Shown here in pieces: positions 11,555 to 23,055 of a DNA stretch of 64,000 nucleotides; the stretch's first letter is position 1, and each line of letters begins with the position of its first letter. The position numbers and the translations under genes are program-made. This stretch comes from Lindgomyces ingoldianus (Eukaryota > Ascomycota > Dothideomycetes > Pleosporales > Lindgomycetaceae). Below the pieces are notes generated by a model, which was given only the letters and a program-made list of their open reading frames with translations, had not been told where the DNA came from and searched no databases. The stretch lies in assembly GCF_010093535.1 (NCBI RefSeq), contig NW_022985164.1:884869-948868 (forward strand), given 5' to 3'.

Positions 11555-12867
11555 GCGGTCCTAGGCCGCGGTGCCCATTTCCTGGGCGAACTTGAGGCTT
11601 GATCTGAACCTAGAGGGTTCATTTGTGGAGAAGATAAATACAATAGTAACCAGATAGCCCGTATCAGATTTGGTGTAAGCACCGCGAGTTGACCATTCCA
11701 ATCATGACAAATCCAGTTAAATCCTCAAGTGAGGAAGCCACTAGTGCTCCGTCTGACAAAGAAAACTCTATGACGGCTTGTTCTCCCTGTTGAAGATGTA
11801 GATTGACGTTTGGGAGAGGAAATCCTGCCTGCAAAAGACAGCTGTAACCGTGACCTGAATCCGAAACTTTGCTCTGTTGGGAAGACTTCTGCATTGCTTA
11901 CAGGGGCAGCGGTATCAAAATTTAACAGAAAAAAAGACTAATTAATTTGCGAGGGTGGCTTAGCTCCCACTAGGTTCCTATTATCCGCGACGCTTACTAG
12001 GAAACCTTAGAAGGTTTGATGGCAAGCAATTTTGTTGATAGTTGGAAGATGCCATAGTTTTTTCGGCATAGAAAGGCATAACAGAGACGGGCAACACCAA
12101 AACTATTTATCATTTATATAATAGTAAGGGTTGCTGTTTCTATTACTCTATTTCCGATTTTGGGCGATTCGAGGATGGCATGACAGGTGATGCTAGGAAC
12201 AGCATTGGGCTGAGGTTCCGACCTTAAGGTTCCTTATTGAAATGTATGTTCAATTCATCGAAATCAATATTTATTCCCGTCCTTTACTCATCATCCTGAA
12301 AGCAATTGAGAGACTTGTGAACGTAAGTTTTATAGATAATCTCCACGTTCTCACACAAAACTCAGTCGGCCGTACTTTCTCTTACTCCTCCCATCCCCCG
12401 CCCAGAACTCACCGAGGTTGGGCCATGAGCGGAGTATTCTTTCATCGACTCACTCTTCGGGTTGCGCGAGCTTCATGACATCACTTCAACGCCAGACACG
12501 TGCTCGTGCCGAGCCACACATACCGAATTCACAATGAAGCTATCGATTAGTGAACGTCTCTCTGCGGAATGGCCAACCGGCTAGAAATGGTTATTTGAGG
12601 GCCCAGCCAGGTGTTGGGTGTCGAGTTTCTGGCTGGCCTTTTGAGACCCCTGACCTTCCACTTGTACCGGCCGTCTTTCCTCCTCAAGGCATCGACCTGC
12701 AGGTCACGGAACCGGTGATTGGTAAATGCCGGAGCTAATTGACGTGGCACTGCATCCGCGATTCAGCCACAGGTAACCGCACGTTCTCTGAATCAGAGCC
12801 CTTGCAAAAGTACCTTTTAAGACAACCACGTCGTTTAGACGGACACAGGAGATTCATTATCGCAAGC
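11555..12867. other. Intergenic stretch, no supported gene
   Basis: About 1.3 kb. A 76-codon minus-strand frame at 11664-11894 and short plus-strand frames at 12242-12738 lack domain features and are not called. The right end must hold the methyltransferase promoter. Base composition is mixed, slightly AT-rich at 11930-12330, with no recognisable repeat. Confidence 0.45.
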
Positions 12868-13768
12868 ATGCCTGAGGAAGAACCCTACTGGTTGTCGCGT
12901 AACCCGACAGAGCAGCAACGACTTGCGAGGCAGCACGAGGTTTGGACGAAGTAGGTCGTTGTGTTCTTCAAGGGGAAAGGATAGTTTGTTTACATAATGC
13001 AGGAGCATCGGATACCTGCTTCACCCCTCCATCGCTCGGATCCTTCCTGGGAATGCGCGCATTGCGGATGTTGGGTGTGGCACTGGCATATGGATGACAG
13101 AAATGGCCAAATCCTCTCCCTCAACATATCAATTTGATGGCTACGATATATCCAGTGCACAATTCCAGTCTACCGACACCCTTCCCCCAAATGTGTCGCT
13201 CAATTCTGAGAGTGACTTCAAAAAGTCGTATCCAGAAAATCTGGTCGGCACCTACGACCTTGTCAATATCCGACTGATCATTATTTCAATGGGCGAAGGG
13301 GTTTGGGAATCGACTCTGCGCAATGTCCTTACCCTGTTGAAGCCTGGTGGTGCCATTCAATGGATTGAAGGCGACTTTTTCGTGGCCCGTGGATTCCGTG
13401 GTAGTAGTTCGACTTCTTCTGGCGGACACTTTCTCACTCTTGGCCAACTCAAGCTTAACGGGACTCTGAAAGAGCGGTTTGGCTATAACTTCCCCAACTG
13501 GATGAATATGTTTACGGAGGCTGGTTTGCAAAACGTGGAAGAAGATGTCCTCAGCACCGATCGACTTCCCGAGCAGAGGTCAGACTTCACGGAAATCGGA
13601 CTTGGAGCAGTGTTTGGCGGCCTGAAGAATTTGTCGAGCACAAAAACTGAAGGCTACTGGACTGAGCAGGAAGTTGGTGAATACAGGCAGAAGGCGATTG
13701 AAGATATGAAGTCTGGTGCATATTTGCGCTGGGATCTCCATGTTTCTATTGGCTTCAAGGCCCTTTAG
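12868..13768 (+). CDS. Class I SAM-dependent methyltransferase
   Basis: The model joins 12868-12950 and 13003-13768, giving 282 residues. The 52-nt intron (GTAGGT..CAG) restores WTKSIGYLLHPSIARILPG. Motif I of the Rossmann fold is clear at about residues 51-60, IADVGCGTGIWMTEMA. It is followed by YDISSAQF (acidic residue binding the SAM ribose), the post-II region TYDLVNIRLII and the post-III signature LKPGGAIQWIEGDF. This layout is that of the fungal small-molecule methyltransferases often found in secondary metabolism; the N-terminal start EQQRLARQHEVWTK resembles that group. No substrate can be assigned and no biosynthetic core gene is adjacent, so a role in a cluster is not supported. The first ATG before the conserved start is used. 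Confidence 0.87.
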
Positions 13769-15766
13769 TAGTCCCATTGAGAAATCTAGAAGCCAGAAGC
13801 ACAATTGATGCTGCCATATTACTAGACGCCTTTGTATTTAAATCCTTGTACTCTTGGAAAGGCAGTGGCGGTTTGTTTGAATTCTAAACACATCAATCTG
13901 CCTAGACTTTTCCTTTCGCTAAACCAAGCTCTAGTTCCACAGAAGCTAGTCCAGTTAAGTTTAAACCTAACAAATAGAAATAACTCACTACGGTTTAAAA
14001 CTTATTCCGATATTGCTAAGAAACTCTACTTTAGGGGGATGTTGTTACTTACGAGATTAGTTTAGGCGACAACATTATGGATATGGTCACGAAGGCGCTG
14101 GGCCGTACATTGTTCGAGGCTAATCAAGGTCAGATGCAGGTCATTCAAATTGTATCTTCAATTCTAGTTTTAGGGGGACTATTATTTCGCGATGATGAGT
14201 GTAGTGAATAGTCACGCTGTCAGTTTGTGGGACCTACCTTATCCACAATCAGCTTATTTCCGTAGACAATCACTTCGGTAGATTGCTACTTTCTGTATTT
14301 AAATGTCATTTCACAATAGACATTATAGACACTACCCACTTAGTCTCTTGCATCACTAGCTCAACTACCGGAAATCGTCCTGTCCACCACGGTATTTTAT
14401 GTCGGTATCGATGTTTGGTTCAAAAAAACCTTCTTCAGTACGTATTCATCACGGAACCTGAGTACAGAGGCCGCTTTGAACGATTTCTTGTCAACCGTCT
14501 CTTGTCCGCAGTGCCGCTCCCAAATGTAGTGATTGCACTCGTTGGAGGAGTGCAAGGCATTGGGTCTGTCAATTCGGCATACCATAGAAGCATTATATTT
14601 GCAACGATCTCTCAGCCGTTCCTATTAGCTATTTTCAAATGGTGCCGTAAGCGAATGTTTGATGATAAATTAACTTACTTCCCTGGGAGACATGCTCCGA
14701 TGTTGAGGATGGTGGCGGTATCGAGAGAGCAGGCGTCAGGTTCAGACATCTCACGTTCTACAAACTTCTCATGACACTTATAGTACATGCTAGGCCGCAA
14801 CATCTGCTCAAGTATGTCCACTGTCATCGTTCACAGAAGACTGGAATATATTTGAAGTAGAAAGCCATTGCAAATCCACTAATCAGGCGAGCCGGGGACT
14901 TCTTTCGGTAATAGTAGTGTGTCCATGGCCGGATTGAACCCAGGGGACGTTGGAAATCCCGATACACAGGATTCTCCACCTGTGGAGGCTGTGCCAGAGC
15001 ATGATCTAGATCCAGAGAACTTCAAGATCAAGGATATTTTCAGGGAGGTATTTGGAGGCGATAGAGGGCTGAATGGGAGACTAGAGGGTTTATTTCACAC
15101 TATGGGACCTCTTCTAAATCTGTTATCATAGCGAGTGTTAGGCTGCAGGAAACAACTAGACAGGACATGAGTTTTCGACCAGACACTCGAGTAGGACAGG
15201 AGTAGACGATGATTTCCAAGATCTGGAACAAGGAATGTCATATGAGCAAGGGTACCCGCCCTACAATGCGAGTTGAGAAGCTTGAATCAGTAGATAAACA
15301 CATTCCGACTAAAGCTCTAGCAGCTGAGGATATTGTTAAGTGGGAAGGCAGCGGCCACAAAGAGGGAGTAGTAGTTTGGGAGAAAACCCACTTGAGACAC
15401 CCCATTCGGACGAAACTGCAGGGTACGTTAATAGCATAAAGGACAAAAGAGATAAGAATCACGATAGATACAGGAGGGGCGAAGGTTCAACACAGTTGTA
15501 AGGTAAGAAAGGAGCTACTACCCTCACATTGACCCTTTCCATCAACGACTTCTTTGCTAAAGATATCCAAGATGCGTTGAATAGGGGTTCAGTGGTTTTC
15601 CACACTGCCGGGAGATACTCAATGTCCGTCAGCGCCGAGAGAGGATGATTCACGCATGCAGTGGCTGCAGCACAGGAGACAGCCTGGGCGCCAGTGGACA
15701 TCAGAAGGCCTTCCCGTAAGGCCACTCTATCCATAAAGGCTAGAGACCTAGGGAAGGTTGTTATTC
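13769..15766. other. Intergenic stretch with short orphan frames
   Basis: About 2 kb between two convergently oriented genes, mildly AT-rich at 13,880-14,400. Frames at 14283-14774 (163 codons), 14919-15131 (70 codons, containing DPENFKIKDIFREVFGGDRG) and 15209-15439 (76 codons) are open, but I recognise no domain and see no convincing splice links. The 14919-15131 frame has a normal-looking amino-acid balance and could be a small gene or a relic. It is not called as a gene. Confidence 0.4.
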
Positions 15767-17940
15767 TTAGACGTTGTACTCCTGTAATGCTGTGTTCAGA
15801 TTTGTGCCAGTTATTTGCGTTGGAGACCACGTGCCGCTCCGAAAGTAACAACCCTCGGCATGGTTATTCTTGCTGGTCGTGACGGCTTTCCAAGACACCA
15901 GACACTCCCAGCAAAATTCATGGTGACAGGAGGAGCCTAAAGCAGTTTAGTCCCTTCATCTTCGAATTTTGGAAAATGTATACTTACAGGTCATGTGGAA
16001 GCAGCCAGCACCCTTCTCAATTCGAATCCTGCATTGCGGGCATGCCTTGGTACTCTCTTGGATTAATGTTTGTGTTTCCGCATATTTTGGATCGCTGTCG
16101 ACCTCAGAGCATGTTAGACCAACATGCCATGGCAGCGCATGGTGAAAGCACATTTTGAACTCGCAGGTACTGCACTGCACGCATGGGAGTGTAGGATCGA
16201 TGTTTTCGTAGATCTGGCCACGTTCGCACGCCGGAGAAAGACACCAGCGGAAGTTCGGGTCTTTGGAGAGGATAGTGCGGAGAATGATTTTGTCATATCT
16301 AGATCGAAGAATAAGTAAATAGGAGTGGGTGATAGCGAAACAGACTAGGTACCTCTCAAAATCCTCTTCATTGCACAGACCTTTGATCTCGTCATAGGTG
16401 AATATGCGGTCACACTGCGGGCAAGAAATACGCTCAAAATTACCGCTATCGAGGCAGACGGCAATGTGTTTCGCAACACAGATCCGACAAACGTCGAGGG
16501 AATGTGAACATCGCTGGTTTTGAGGGATTGGATATTCTAGCACCGTCCATGTCCAAGATCCACTAAAACGCGCGTGAACATGTCTCCATTCTTCCCATGG
16601 ACCACAGGCGACCTCAAACTTCTCCTCAGCACACACAATGCACTCCTTTGGAGTGGTTTTGCGTTTGAGAAGATTCGAGAAGATCGGGACTCTGTGTCTG
16701 TCAGGCCGGGAACTGAATCCTCCTTGGTGGTCTATTCTTCCCCAAACAAGAGATAGTTCAGACTCGGGTCCAAAACCTTCCCCCTCTTCTTCAGTTAGCT
16801 TGTCTATGAAGTCGTACATGAAACCTCCTTTAATTAGATGGCTCCAAAGCTCTCTTGCGGTCTCCATCTGCCACAATTCCGGCTGGGGTCGAAGTCGTTG
16901 GAGGGCGTGTCGGTAATTAAGTACGCGTCGAAAACTGACAATCAGCTGGACGCACCTCGTGTAATTCAGCGAAGAAACTTACAGGTCAATAGAGAATATC
17001 TTATCTTCTTTCTCTACGGAGCGAAATTGCGAAACGTACCAGTGCGGTCCGTTATTGCTAACATAATCCGAACAGCAACCGAAAGTACATCGAGAGTCTC
17101 CGCCCCAGCATACATTATCGAGCTTACGCCACCAGTTCTCGGAGAGGCCTTTTAAATGCGACCTAAAAAGACACGATGAGCATGTTAATCCAAGTGACAT
17201 AGCGTCTTCACCGTAAGGATCCAGCAATGGGAACTCTCCAAGGTTACGAAAGAGGCCACAGATGTCATTCTCCAGAATTTCGAATTTTGGTTCTCGACAT
17301 GAAAGGCAAGGGCTGATGCATAGTCCACGATACAATCGTACAGTCTTGTACCCTGAGACCACTGGAAATAACTCTTCCAATTTCTCGACTTGCCCTGAAG
17401 GTAGTGGAATATCGAGGATGCAGGCTGGGATTGGCTCAAGATTTTTGCATTCCTCAATGGGCGTGTGTTGCGATCTAACTTTACTAATGCGTGGTTGGGC
17501 TACCTCTAATATTCGTTTGGAGAGAATGCCTCGGAGTGTGCTGGGTTGGAAAGTCTGCGTACGAGCCTTGGTAGGATCTTGACACAAGTATTTAATTTGT
17601 CGAGGACGACGCCCACTCTCTTTACTCGGATGAGCAATATGGTAATTACTGAGCTCCTTCATCACGCGGCGGTATGTAGAAAAGTCATCGCATGATACTG
17701 TTCGCCTGGCCGGGAACTGCCCTGCCCATGACAAGTATGTCCACCGATCTGAACCATATCCCTGTTAAGTACCTATTCTTTAATTCCTAGTAGGGGTGGT
17801 TGCTTACCAACATCGTTGAAGAGCTGCTGAAAGTATATGGATGCCCTTCCTTCAAGGTCGATCTGCTTTGAAAGAACTCTTATGCGCTTCGAATCTCCTT
17901 CTTCTTCCAAAGGCTTCATAGATGGAGAAGTAGGGAACAT
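15767..17940 (-). CDS. RBR-type (RING1-IBR-RING2) E3 ubiquitin ligase
   Basis: Exons 17940-17808, 17748-16983, 16934-16353, 16298-15988 and 15936-15767 give about 653 residues. All introns are GT..AG (48-59 nt). The 54-nt intron 16299-16352 has no stop but is removed because splicing restores FERYDKIILRTILSKDPN. RBR ligases pass ubiquitin through a thioester on a RING2 cysteine. RING1 begins at CIVCAEE (about residue 398) and runs to SCPQCDRIF; the IBR is FRWCLSPACERG..PCVQCSTCEFKMC; RING2 is KACPQCRIRIEKGAGCFHMT, then CxxCHHEFCWECLVSW. The catalytic Cys is the one in GAGCFHM. The N-terminal 380 residues have no known domain but contain Cys pairs (PCLSC, CSSC). The start at 17940 is the first ATG after a TAG at 17992-17994, yet the frame continues upstream (next entry), so the true N-terminus may be longer. 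Confidence 0.87.
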
Positions 17941-17991
17941 GGTCCAGCTCAGAGGGGTTTGAATCTTGAAACCCTTGACCTTTACGATCAG

Positions 17992-18228
17992 CTAGAATGT
18001 AGCGTAAACCACATATTCCTGTTCAAAGTTCACAGGTAGTTTTGAGACCAGAGTATCGCACAGCATCCTTTCGACTGCGGTAGCATGAGATCCTAGGTAA
18101 GGAGCGGGGTCAATGTCAATGGGGTGGTTGCCTAGTACTGTGGCACCGCCAAGCAAAAAGCCACACAGGCTGAATAGGCTCCAAGGCTCACCCACAAGAT
18201 AGCTATCGTCATTTAAATGTTGCACCAC
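17992..18228 (-). pseudogene. Upstream in-frame extension of the RBR ligase gene, separated by one TAG
   Basis: An ATG at 18228 opens 78 codons ending EQEYVVYATF then TAG. Past the TAG the same frame reads LIVKVKGFKIQTPLSWT straight into the MFPTSPSMK start of the RBR gene without any other stop. The amino-acid balance is normal on both sides. Two explanations fit. One is a nonsense change (CAG to TAG, a C-to-T change in CpA context, as RIP makes) in a gene whose start now lies only 70 bp from the hAT element. The other is a weak 48-nt in-frame intron starting GTGGTT and ending AAG, which would remove the stop. Neither end of that intron is a good match to fungal consensus, so I lean to the nonsense change. 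Confidence 0.5.
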
Positions 18229-18290
18229 CCCAATCCGTACGCCGCCCGTCCTACTTTGCTCACGTGACCCTGCGCCCTGTGGCTCAGGCC

Positions 18291-18298
18291 GGCCTAGG
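18291..18298. repeat. hAT target-site duplication, left copy (GGCCTAGG)
   Basis: Eight bases identical to 21583-21590, directly outside the CAGTG end of the element. An 8-bp duplication is the hallmark of hAT-superfamily insertion. Confidence 0.93.
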
Positions 18299-21200
18299 CA
18301 GTGCTGGCGATAGATCGATCCGATTCGTGGATCGATCCGAATCCACGCTATCCTGAATCTGGATTAGATCCTTAAATTAATTCATAGTCTTAGCTAAAAA
18401 TTTGCTTCCCTATTAACAAAACAACTTTAAAAGTCTTATATAATAGAATCCTATAAATTAAGCTTAACTCTAGTGCCTAAAAATAAAGGCAGTAACATTA
18501 GAAACTTTGTACAACTACTAATGTCTAATAAACCTACTAAACAAAACAGCTAGCTTCTCTAATACTGCAATTTTTATAATTATAACTACACTTTAAAGGT
18601 TATTATAAACTTTTAAAGGCACTTAAAATCTAACTACTAAGTTTTAGCAAAGGGTACTTTTTCTTTTATATAACAAGCAGGTGCTATTAAACTCTAAGAG
18701 CTATAAAACTACGCAGAACCTTATATAAAAGGAGATATATAAAATGCCGCGTTTAGAGCCTATCTAGATAAAGATATTATTTAAAAGGCTTTTATATAAC
18801 TAATTATTTAACAGTGTCTTACTCTCTTAGTTATTAAATTATTATCCTTTTAGGCTTTTATATAAGCATTAAATTCTGTTGCTAGAGAGGCTATTCTAGT
18901 TTTACACTTTACTATTTATATAGTAATCTAAAGCTATTAGTATAAAAAGAAGCTTATTCTTTAGCGCAAGATTTAGACAGCAACTTTAAAGATTAATGTT
19001 ATGCTTAATCTCTAGACCTCTCTAAACTAAATCCTATTTATTATAATTACTAGACACTTTATATAAAGCTTAGATAATACTGTTACTAAACACCTTCTTA
19101 CTTTATAACTAGTTTTAGGCTATTCTAGTAAAGAACAGTTCTCTATACTTTATACAGTACTTAAGGAGTACAAGATTACTAGAAATCTAGAAGCAGTTAT
19201 TAGAGATAATGCTAGCACTAATAACACTCTTTATTATATAATTAGCAAGTAGTATTCTAATAAACTTAATCTGTATTAAGATTCTAAGAATAAAAAAGTT
19301 TACTATCTTAGTTATATTATTAATCTTATTATGTAAGCATTTTTATTTTTAAGTTTATATAAAAGTTATTTTAAAGATCTTAAAGCTACAGACTTTAAAA
19401 AGGTAAATAAATTGCCTCTTAATTCTATATAATAAGATATAATTAGAGCTATTAGTCCCCTTAGTAAACTTTACAACATTATAGTCTATATTTATAGTTT
19501 AGGGCTTTGTATAAATAAGTTTATCTTGCAAGCTAGACAGATAATACCCTTAGACAATTATACAAGATAGAATAGCTAGTATTACATAATTAATATAGTA
19601 ATTAAGCTTAAAATGTATGTAGATTTTTATGTTAAAAACTAACCTAATCTTAAACATAATACTTTAGAAATAAAGGATTAAGAAATGCTTTATATAATAA
19701 AAACATTCTTATAGATTTTTAAGAATGTAATCCTCTAAAATAAAAAAGATGCAAAATGCCTTAGACAGGCTCTTCCTTCTCTATAGATTTTACAGACTTA
19801 CATAATAGCTTTCCTAGCAAAACATAAAAAAGGAGATATATAATTTAATAAAGATTATGTTATATAAGCTACTTAGGCACTTATAGCATAATAAAAATAG
19901 TAGGACTTACTTTAAAAGCATCTTTTCTACTAAATTGCAACAGTTTTGCATTCTTATTATTATATAAACTAGGCTAATAAGGTAATGCTTGCCTTAAAGT
20001 TCTTTACTAAAGACTAAAAAGTATAGAAAGCTTAGCTAAAATAATTCTAGCTTAATTTTTAATCTAAATATTAAGATTTATTATTAACACCTTCTTAAAG
20101 TAAAGCGCAAGAGTAAAGAAGACAACAGGCTACTTATTATATAACAGCATAAATTATTTATAAAGTTTAGAATTATTTAATTAAAGCTATAACTAAGTAA
20201 ATTCTTAGTAATTAGGCTTTAGTAGAGAATCTAGATAAGTAGGCAGAGTATACAGAAAAGCTAGCAATAAAGGGGGTTAAAAATATGTTAAAATAGTAGC
20301 AAAATAATGTATAATAATCTTAGTAGCCTCTTCTTACTTATCTTACACTTAAGATCTACTTTATACTACTTATAAGTAATAAACTAGAACATATCTTCTC
20401 TAGAGCACATTATATAATCTCTTAGACTTAAGCATTATTAAATTCTAATATTATTAAAGTAATTAAATCTTTAAATTACTAGTTAAGTTAAAAATAAGTA
20501 GACTATTTAAAAGAGTAAAGATTTTTATTTCCTATCTTATTCTTTACTTATAAAAAAACTATTAATTCTAAGTAATTTATTATATAATATTCTAGCGCCT
20601 ATTTTTATTATTACTCTTTAGCTCCTTAATCTTATATAGGTAATCTATAACAATGTTGTTTACACTAGAAAACAAAGTTGCTAGGAGACCTATACTATTA
20701 TTAGGTGTTAGACAATACTAATTAGGTTAAGAGCTATTATAGTAACTGCAACAGGCAGCTTAATCTTTAAATTTGCAATTAGCGCAAGCAGCTACCTACT
20801 TAGATAAGAGCAAAACACACTCTAAAAATAAACTATAGTAAAAATAGCTAGCACACTCTACTATACAAGTTAGTTGTTGTATAACATGTAAAATAGAAGG
20901 CATACAGTAAGGTTCTATGTTAATAGTACTATAAGTTTAAATTAACACTACATTAACATATAACAGGCAGTAGGTATTTAATTAGAAGGCATAAAAAGTG
21001 CTGCTATAGTATTTAACATTATTGCAGGGTGCAGAGAGAACCTGTTTCTGCTAGATCTAAAATTATTAGCTTATTATATAATAGGGGGAGTAACTTACAG
21101 TATGCGCTACAACTTCTAAAGCTGCTTGTACGTTTAGGTTAGAAGTAGTAGGAAAAACCTAGATGCATCTTTTGCAGCTATTAGTGCTATGCTGCTTTTA

Positions 21201-21582
21201 GCTATTTTTATTGTTTTTTTTAGTGTTCTAAATTGCAATGTCTATGTTTTTATATAATAAAATAAAAAGAAAATACTTTCTATAATGCTTATTATATAAG
21301 GTAGGGCTTAATATACATTTTTTTCTTTATTATTTAGATTTTAAGCTATTAACTGCTTCTATTATAAATAGAATTCTATTGTCTTAAGCTAAATTTTTAT
21401 TAAATGTTTGTTGTACAACCTATTAAGAGTATAATAGCACAAAAAATTAAGTAAAAGACTAATTGTTTAGAATAGTTGCCTATTTAGCCTTAGCGCTAGA
21501 TCGATTCATGGATCCGATCCAGATCCAGGATAGCGCCACGTGATTCCGGATAATCGATTCGGACCGATTCCCGCCAGCACTG
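18299..21582 (+). mobile_element. RIP-decayed hAT-superfamily DNA transposon, 3.28 kb
   Basis: The element starts CAGTGCTGGCG and ends with the exact complement CGCCAGCACTG, flanked by a perfect 8-bp duplication. The inner terminal repeats are related but diverged: both contain GCTATCCTG(A/G)ATCTGGAT and several copies of ATCGATCCGA-like subterminal motifs, at 18308-18371 and 21500-21575. Between them the DNA is strongly AT-rich and TpA-rich with stops in all frames, as expected after RIP. A plus-strand transposase remnant is readable near its C-terminus (20354-20480). About 1 kb of sequence with no readable product lies between that and the right end. The two edges are unmutated compared with the interior. 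Confidence 0.92.
20354..20480 (+). pseudogene. hAT transposase C-terminal dimerisation domain remnant
   Basis: One plus-strand frame reads IYFILLISNKLEHIFSRAHY followed by a short Ile-Ser segment, stops and ALLNSNIIKVIKSLNY. This matches the hAT dimerisation signature, in which a stretch ending in I-P is followed by E-R-x-F-S-x-A, then I-S, then L and a helix with E-x-x-x-x-L-K-x-W. Stops stand where Trp or Gln/Arg codons are expected, which fits G-to-A and C-to-T change. It fixes the transcription direction of the element as plus. No intact transposase exists here. Confidence 0.75.
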
Positions 21583-21590
21583 GGCCTAGG
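21583..21590. repeat. hAT target-site duplication, right copy (GGCCTAGG)
   Basis: Identical to 18291-18298 and directly follows the CACTG end. Confidence 0.93.
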
Positions 21591-21767
21591 CCCGGCTCAG
21601 CTTCGGCTCAATTCTGCTCAGTGTTGCTCAGGTACTCGCTCACCTGCTTGTAACTTGTTAGTATGCATGCTTTTATATCTCGTCGTCCTTTAGCTAGCTT
21701 GCAACGGCTCACCTTTGCCTCACTCTCGTTTCCTATCTGCTATTTTTCTCTCCTACACGCGCCGGCT

Positions 21768-22916
21768 ATGGAGGTCGGACGAACGCTTTTTGGATGCAAG
21801 GGCCGTTACCTCCTGAGCAAGCGCCTTGAGCACGACAGGCATGATTCTACAGTCTTCAAGGCGAAAGTATTACCAGGAAACAAAGCCAATATTGCATCCG
21901 AATGGTCTGTCACTGCTCATTGAACTGCTGTGAGTACGAGAGCTAATTCTCAGATCAGGGTTCTCATCAAAACCGCCACGCCTGGCAACGAGGATACTAG
22001 GAAATCCTTGGAGCGAGAGTACAACACCTACCAAAGCCCTACTATTGCATCATCTCCATGTATCCGAGCCTTATACGACGTCGTGGGAGACCCTAGGGAT
22101 CTCACTAGTTGCGGGAGCGCCTGCTTAGTTCTCGAGTGGATGGACCACACTCTAGCAGAACTACGGCCTGAGAGTGTCCGAAATAATTATACCCTTCTTA
22201 AAGCCTTTATTCGTGCAAGCCTTTCTGCACTTGACGCATTTAAGCAGGAGGGACTTGCTTACATAGGTAGAGTACCTTTTTGAAGGCCGAATCTTCACTA
22301 ATCAATCTAGATGTCAAGTCTGCAAACGTCCTACTCTCCAACATTGACACAGGTAACCCAATTGTTAAAATAGCAGATTTAGGGCTCGGTAAGCACCGCT
22401 TCCCCGGCTGTGATATGATGCTGACGTACTTCAGCGTGTCCGGAAGGTAGTCTCAAGTTTGCTCAACCGTATGCTACACGTGCCCCGGAAATTTACCGAG
22501 GCTTCGCCTGCACTCATCGCGCCGATGTCTGGGCACTCGCCGTGACCGTGGTTGAACTGTTTAATTCCGACCTTTTCGGCTTCTCCGATATGGACTGCAA
22601 TGTCCCGGTTGAGGGTTGGTGTATCGCAAAGCTTATGCTGCTCTTTGGGGGCGATCTCGGTTCGCTTGCGGACAACGATGCCATTAAGAAGGATTTCAAA
22701 CTGGGCAGACTTCTTGCCGAGTGGGTTGATAAGGGCGAGCAGGTTGTGAAAGTGTCATCATTTGAGGAGGAGATGCAGAGTATGGACATGCCGGAGGCAT
22801 TAAAGGGTTTTATGAAATATCTGTTCGTCGTTGATCCAGACAAAAGGCCTTCAGCTGCACAGGCGCTAGCATCAAAAGAGCTTCGCGCTTTTGAAGCAGA
22901 AGGTCTAGAGGCATAG
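21768..22916 (+). CDS. Degenerate fungal protein kinase-like gene
   Basis: Coding blocks 21768-22266, 22311-22388 and 22435-22916 are joined by two good introns (44 and 46 nt, with CACTAAT and CTGAC branch sites), giving about 337-352 residues. Kinase landmarks in order are: DSTVFKAK (loop), VLIK (ATP Lys), LEREYNTYQSP (helix C), DVKSANVLL (catalytic loop), KIADLGL (DFG equivalent), YATRAPEIYRG (APE), HRADVWALAVTVVE (helix F) and DPDKRPSAAQAL. The loop reads Y-I-D where a His (HTD/HRD) is expected. A TGA at 21921-21923 interrupts the frame. It can be avoided only by a 45-nt in-frame intron with the poor donor GTCACT (21909-21953), so the gene may be broken. The start at 21768 is chosen because the 35 in-frame codons before it read like leader sequence; an ATG at 21663 is the alternative. 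It lies 178 bp past the hAT element. Confidence 0.65.
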
Positions 22917-23001
22917 CATAGTCCTTTGGAACTAACAAGTAGACACTTGCTTGGCTGGAGAATAGTTTGTATTGCTGCCGAGGACAAGTATTGCTAGCAG
23001 T

Positions 23002-23055
23002 CTATGGGGGCTAAAAACCACTAGCCGCCTATGGGGGCTAAAAACCACTAGCCGC
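23002..23055. repeat. 27-bp tandem duplication between convergent genes
   Basis: Two exact, adjacent copies of a 27-bp unit beginning CTATGGGGGCTAAAAACCAC, at 23002-23028 and 23029-23055. They lie between the kinase stop (22916) and the end of the small minus-strand gene, so they may be part of overlapping 3' regions. Confidence 0.9.

Noticed and set aside
15459..15851. 130-codon minus-strand frame at the 3' end of the RBR gene
   Set aside because: It is the wrong frame over the last RBR exon, which is fixed by the RING2 motif CHHEFCWECL.
16299..16352. Coding insert YLVCFAITHSYLLILRSR in the RBR protein
   Set aside because: The 54 bases have GT..AG ends and splicing restores the conserved FERYDK junction, so it is an in-frame intron.
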